This document shows positions 63,096 to 64,000 of a stretch of DNA of 64,000 nt, piece after piece; position 1 is the stretch's first letter; each line of letters starts with the position of its first letter. The translations under genes were made by a program, and so were the position numbers. The notes beneath the pieces are model-generated. The model saw only the letters and a program-made list of their open reading frames with translations, was not told the DNA's origin and did no database searches. The DNA is from JAHEFU01 sp041395205 (lineage in GTDB: Bacteria > 4484-113 > JAFGCY01): contig JAWLAZ010000003.1 in the NCBI GenBank assembly GCA_041395205.1, positions 186,001 through 250,000 on the forward strand, given 5' to 3'.

Positions 63096-64000
63096 ATGGA
63101 TGACTCAACCAGGATCCTCGAAAGCGGTACGCAGGACTATCCGCTCGATGCGGGCATCGCCTCCGGCACGGAAAGCTGCCCGCACTGTTCCACAAGCATT
63201 GGCAGCGGTCTGATGTTCTGCCCGAGCTGCGGTTATCAGCGCGGTACCTGGGCAGCAGCGGCGTCCGCCCCGTCCGGCACAGCCACAGCGGGTTCGCTGG
63301 CCAGCGAGCGCGGCCCGGCACTGTTTGAGCTGGTCGAGGAGTCCGGCAGCAGTCATGCCCTGCCTGAAGGTGTCAGTGTGCTCGGGCGCGGCGAGGTGGA
63401 AATCAGCATCGCGGACGGCTACCTGAGCCGCCGCCATGCCAGCTTCACGGCTGCTCCCGGCAGGCTGTCCGTCAGCGATCTGGGCAGTGCCAACGGCAGC
63501 TTCATCGGCGACCTGCGCCTCGAGCGTGACGTGGAGCATGAACTGCAGGATGGCCAGAGCCTGCGGCTTGGCAACACCAGCTTCACTGTGCGCAGCCTGG
63601 ATTTCGAACCCGCAGCGCAAGCATCTGAAACCCTGATCAATCCCGTACAGGCTGACTATTCCGATGTTGACAGCAGTACAGCTGAAGCCGATACATCCCT
63701 GGATGTTGACACCTCTGATGCCGTCCAGGCCGGCCGCGAACTGAGCGGCTGGTGCATTGCCAATGACCAGAGCGGCAACCTCGCCATTCCGCTCGGCGAA
63801 ACCACGCTCGGGCGCAGCGCCTCCCGTGCCGACCTGCAGATCAGCGGAGACGGCTATGTCAGCGGCCTGCACGGCCTGCTGGCAGCCAGCTCAGAGGGTC
63901 TGACTTACTCCGATCTGGGCAGCACCAACGGTTCGAAGGTCAATGGCGAGCCGGTCGCTGCCAACGACGAGGTCAGCCTGATGAATGGCGACCGCCTGCA
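63096..64000 (+). CDS. Zinc-ribbon protein with two FHA domains (runs past the window)
   Basis: 301 codons visible, no stop before the window end. A zinc ribbon (C28-x2-C31 ... C42-x2-C45) is followed by FHA domain 1 (about 78-167: LGRGEVEI, LSRRHAS, DLGSANGSF) and FHA domain 2 (from about 216: TLGRSASRADLQIS, SGLHG, DLGSTNGSKVNG). Both keep the Ser and His that read phosphothreonine, although domain 2 lacks the Arg after the Ser. The linker (170-215) is Asp/Ser/Thr-rich and contains possible phospho-acceptor Thr. Third FHA protein in the window. Confidence 0.88.
   Translation, partial: MDDSTRILESGTQDYPLDAGIASGTESCPHCSTSIGSGLMFCPSCGYQRGTWAAAASAPSGTATAGSLASERGPALFELVEESGSSHALPEGVSVLGRGEVEISIADGYLSRRHASFTAAPGRLSVSDLGSANGSFIGDLRLERDVEHELQDGQSLRLGNTSFTVRSLDFEPAAQASETLINPVQADYSDVDSSTAEADTSLDVDTSDAVQAGRELSGWCIANDQSGNLAIPLGETTLGRSASRADLQISGDGYVSGLHGLLAASSEGLTYSDLGSTNGSKVNGEPVAANDEVSLMNGDRL

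Overview
The window is 64 kb of a GC-rich bacterial chromosome, densely coded on both strands, with no rRNA, no CRISPR array and no phage. LpxC indicates a diderm with lipid A. SepF together with FtsA, RNase J, a SigB-type sigma factor with an RsbW-like partner, and many promoters whose -10 box lies 6-8 bases before the start codon point to an uncultivated diderm of the Terrabacteria type (Armatimonadota-like or similar) rather than a proteobacterium. That placement is inference; no marker here settles it.

Layout. 1-2655: perR-katG peroxide defence with a clear promoter/operator, then a DUF2200 gene. 2741-8462: a very large PKD/PQQ-propeller lipoprotein, then a complete ISL3-family insertion sequence with a perfect 8-bp target duplication. 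The IS landed on the start codon of a secreted-protein gene. 8518-12109: tRNA-Glu, a DUF1905/YdeI protein, glyA coupled to an orphan ABC-2 permease, and a hicBA toxin-antitoxin cassette whose hicA is frameshifted and which is bounded by 28-bp inverted repeats. 12149-21045 (minus strand): the division and wall cluster murC, ddl-ftsQ-ftsA-ftsZ-yggS-sepF-rnj. 21171-27792: an orphan membrane sensor, pyrimidine-nucleoside phosphorylase, and an isoaspartyl peptidase / DUF4127 / FAD-oxidoreductase operon. 28017-29204: primary sigma factor rpoD with a TTG start and an intrinsic terminator. 29272-35021: a shikimate-kinase-like P-loop protein, membrane proteins, a cyclase, FHA and VWA-FHA proteins, and rdgB. 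35014-42674: DUF58, M20 amidohydrolase, SNF2 helicase, lpxC and a BatA-type VWA protein. 42709-44029: the SigB/RsbW-like pair behind a SigB-type promoter. 44095-48808: an Opp/Dpp-type transporter without ATPases and an ornithine-cyclodeaminase-like protein. 48981-53268: dnaE followed directly by RNase P RNA. 53269-53780: a gene-free stretch with direct repeats, three related palindromes and a 7-bp tandem array. 53781-64000: a membrane-anchored beta-helix-like protein, TPR lipoprotein, ribF, smpB, glnA, an aldolase-fold pseudoenzyme, rfbB, a large lipoprotein, surE and a zinc-ribbon/FHA protein cut by the window end.

How the parts fit. Most genes are housekeeping (wall synthesis, division, replication, RNA processing, nitrogen assimilation) in short operons with ATGA/GTGA/TGATG overlaps. 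The accessory layer is the IS, the hicBA cassette and the repeat block. The two most distinctive features are the repeated leaderless-type promoter layout and the concentration of FHA, VWA, DUF58 and BatA proteins, which suggests a phosphothreonine-reading envelope signalling network whose kinase and MoxR partner lie outside the window.
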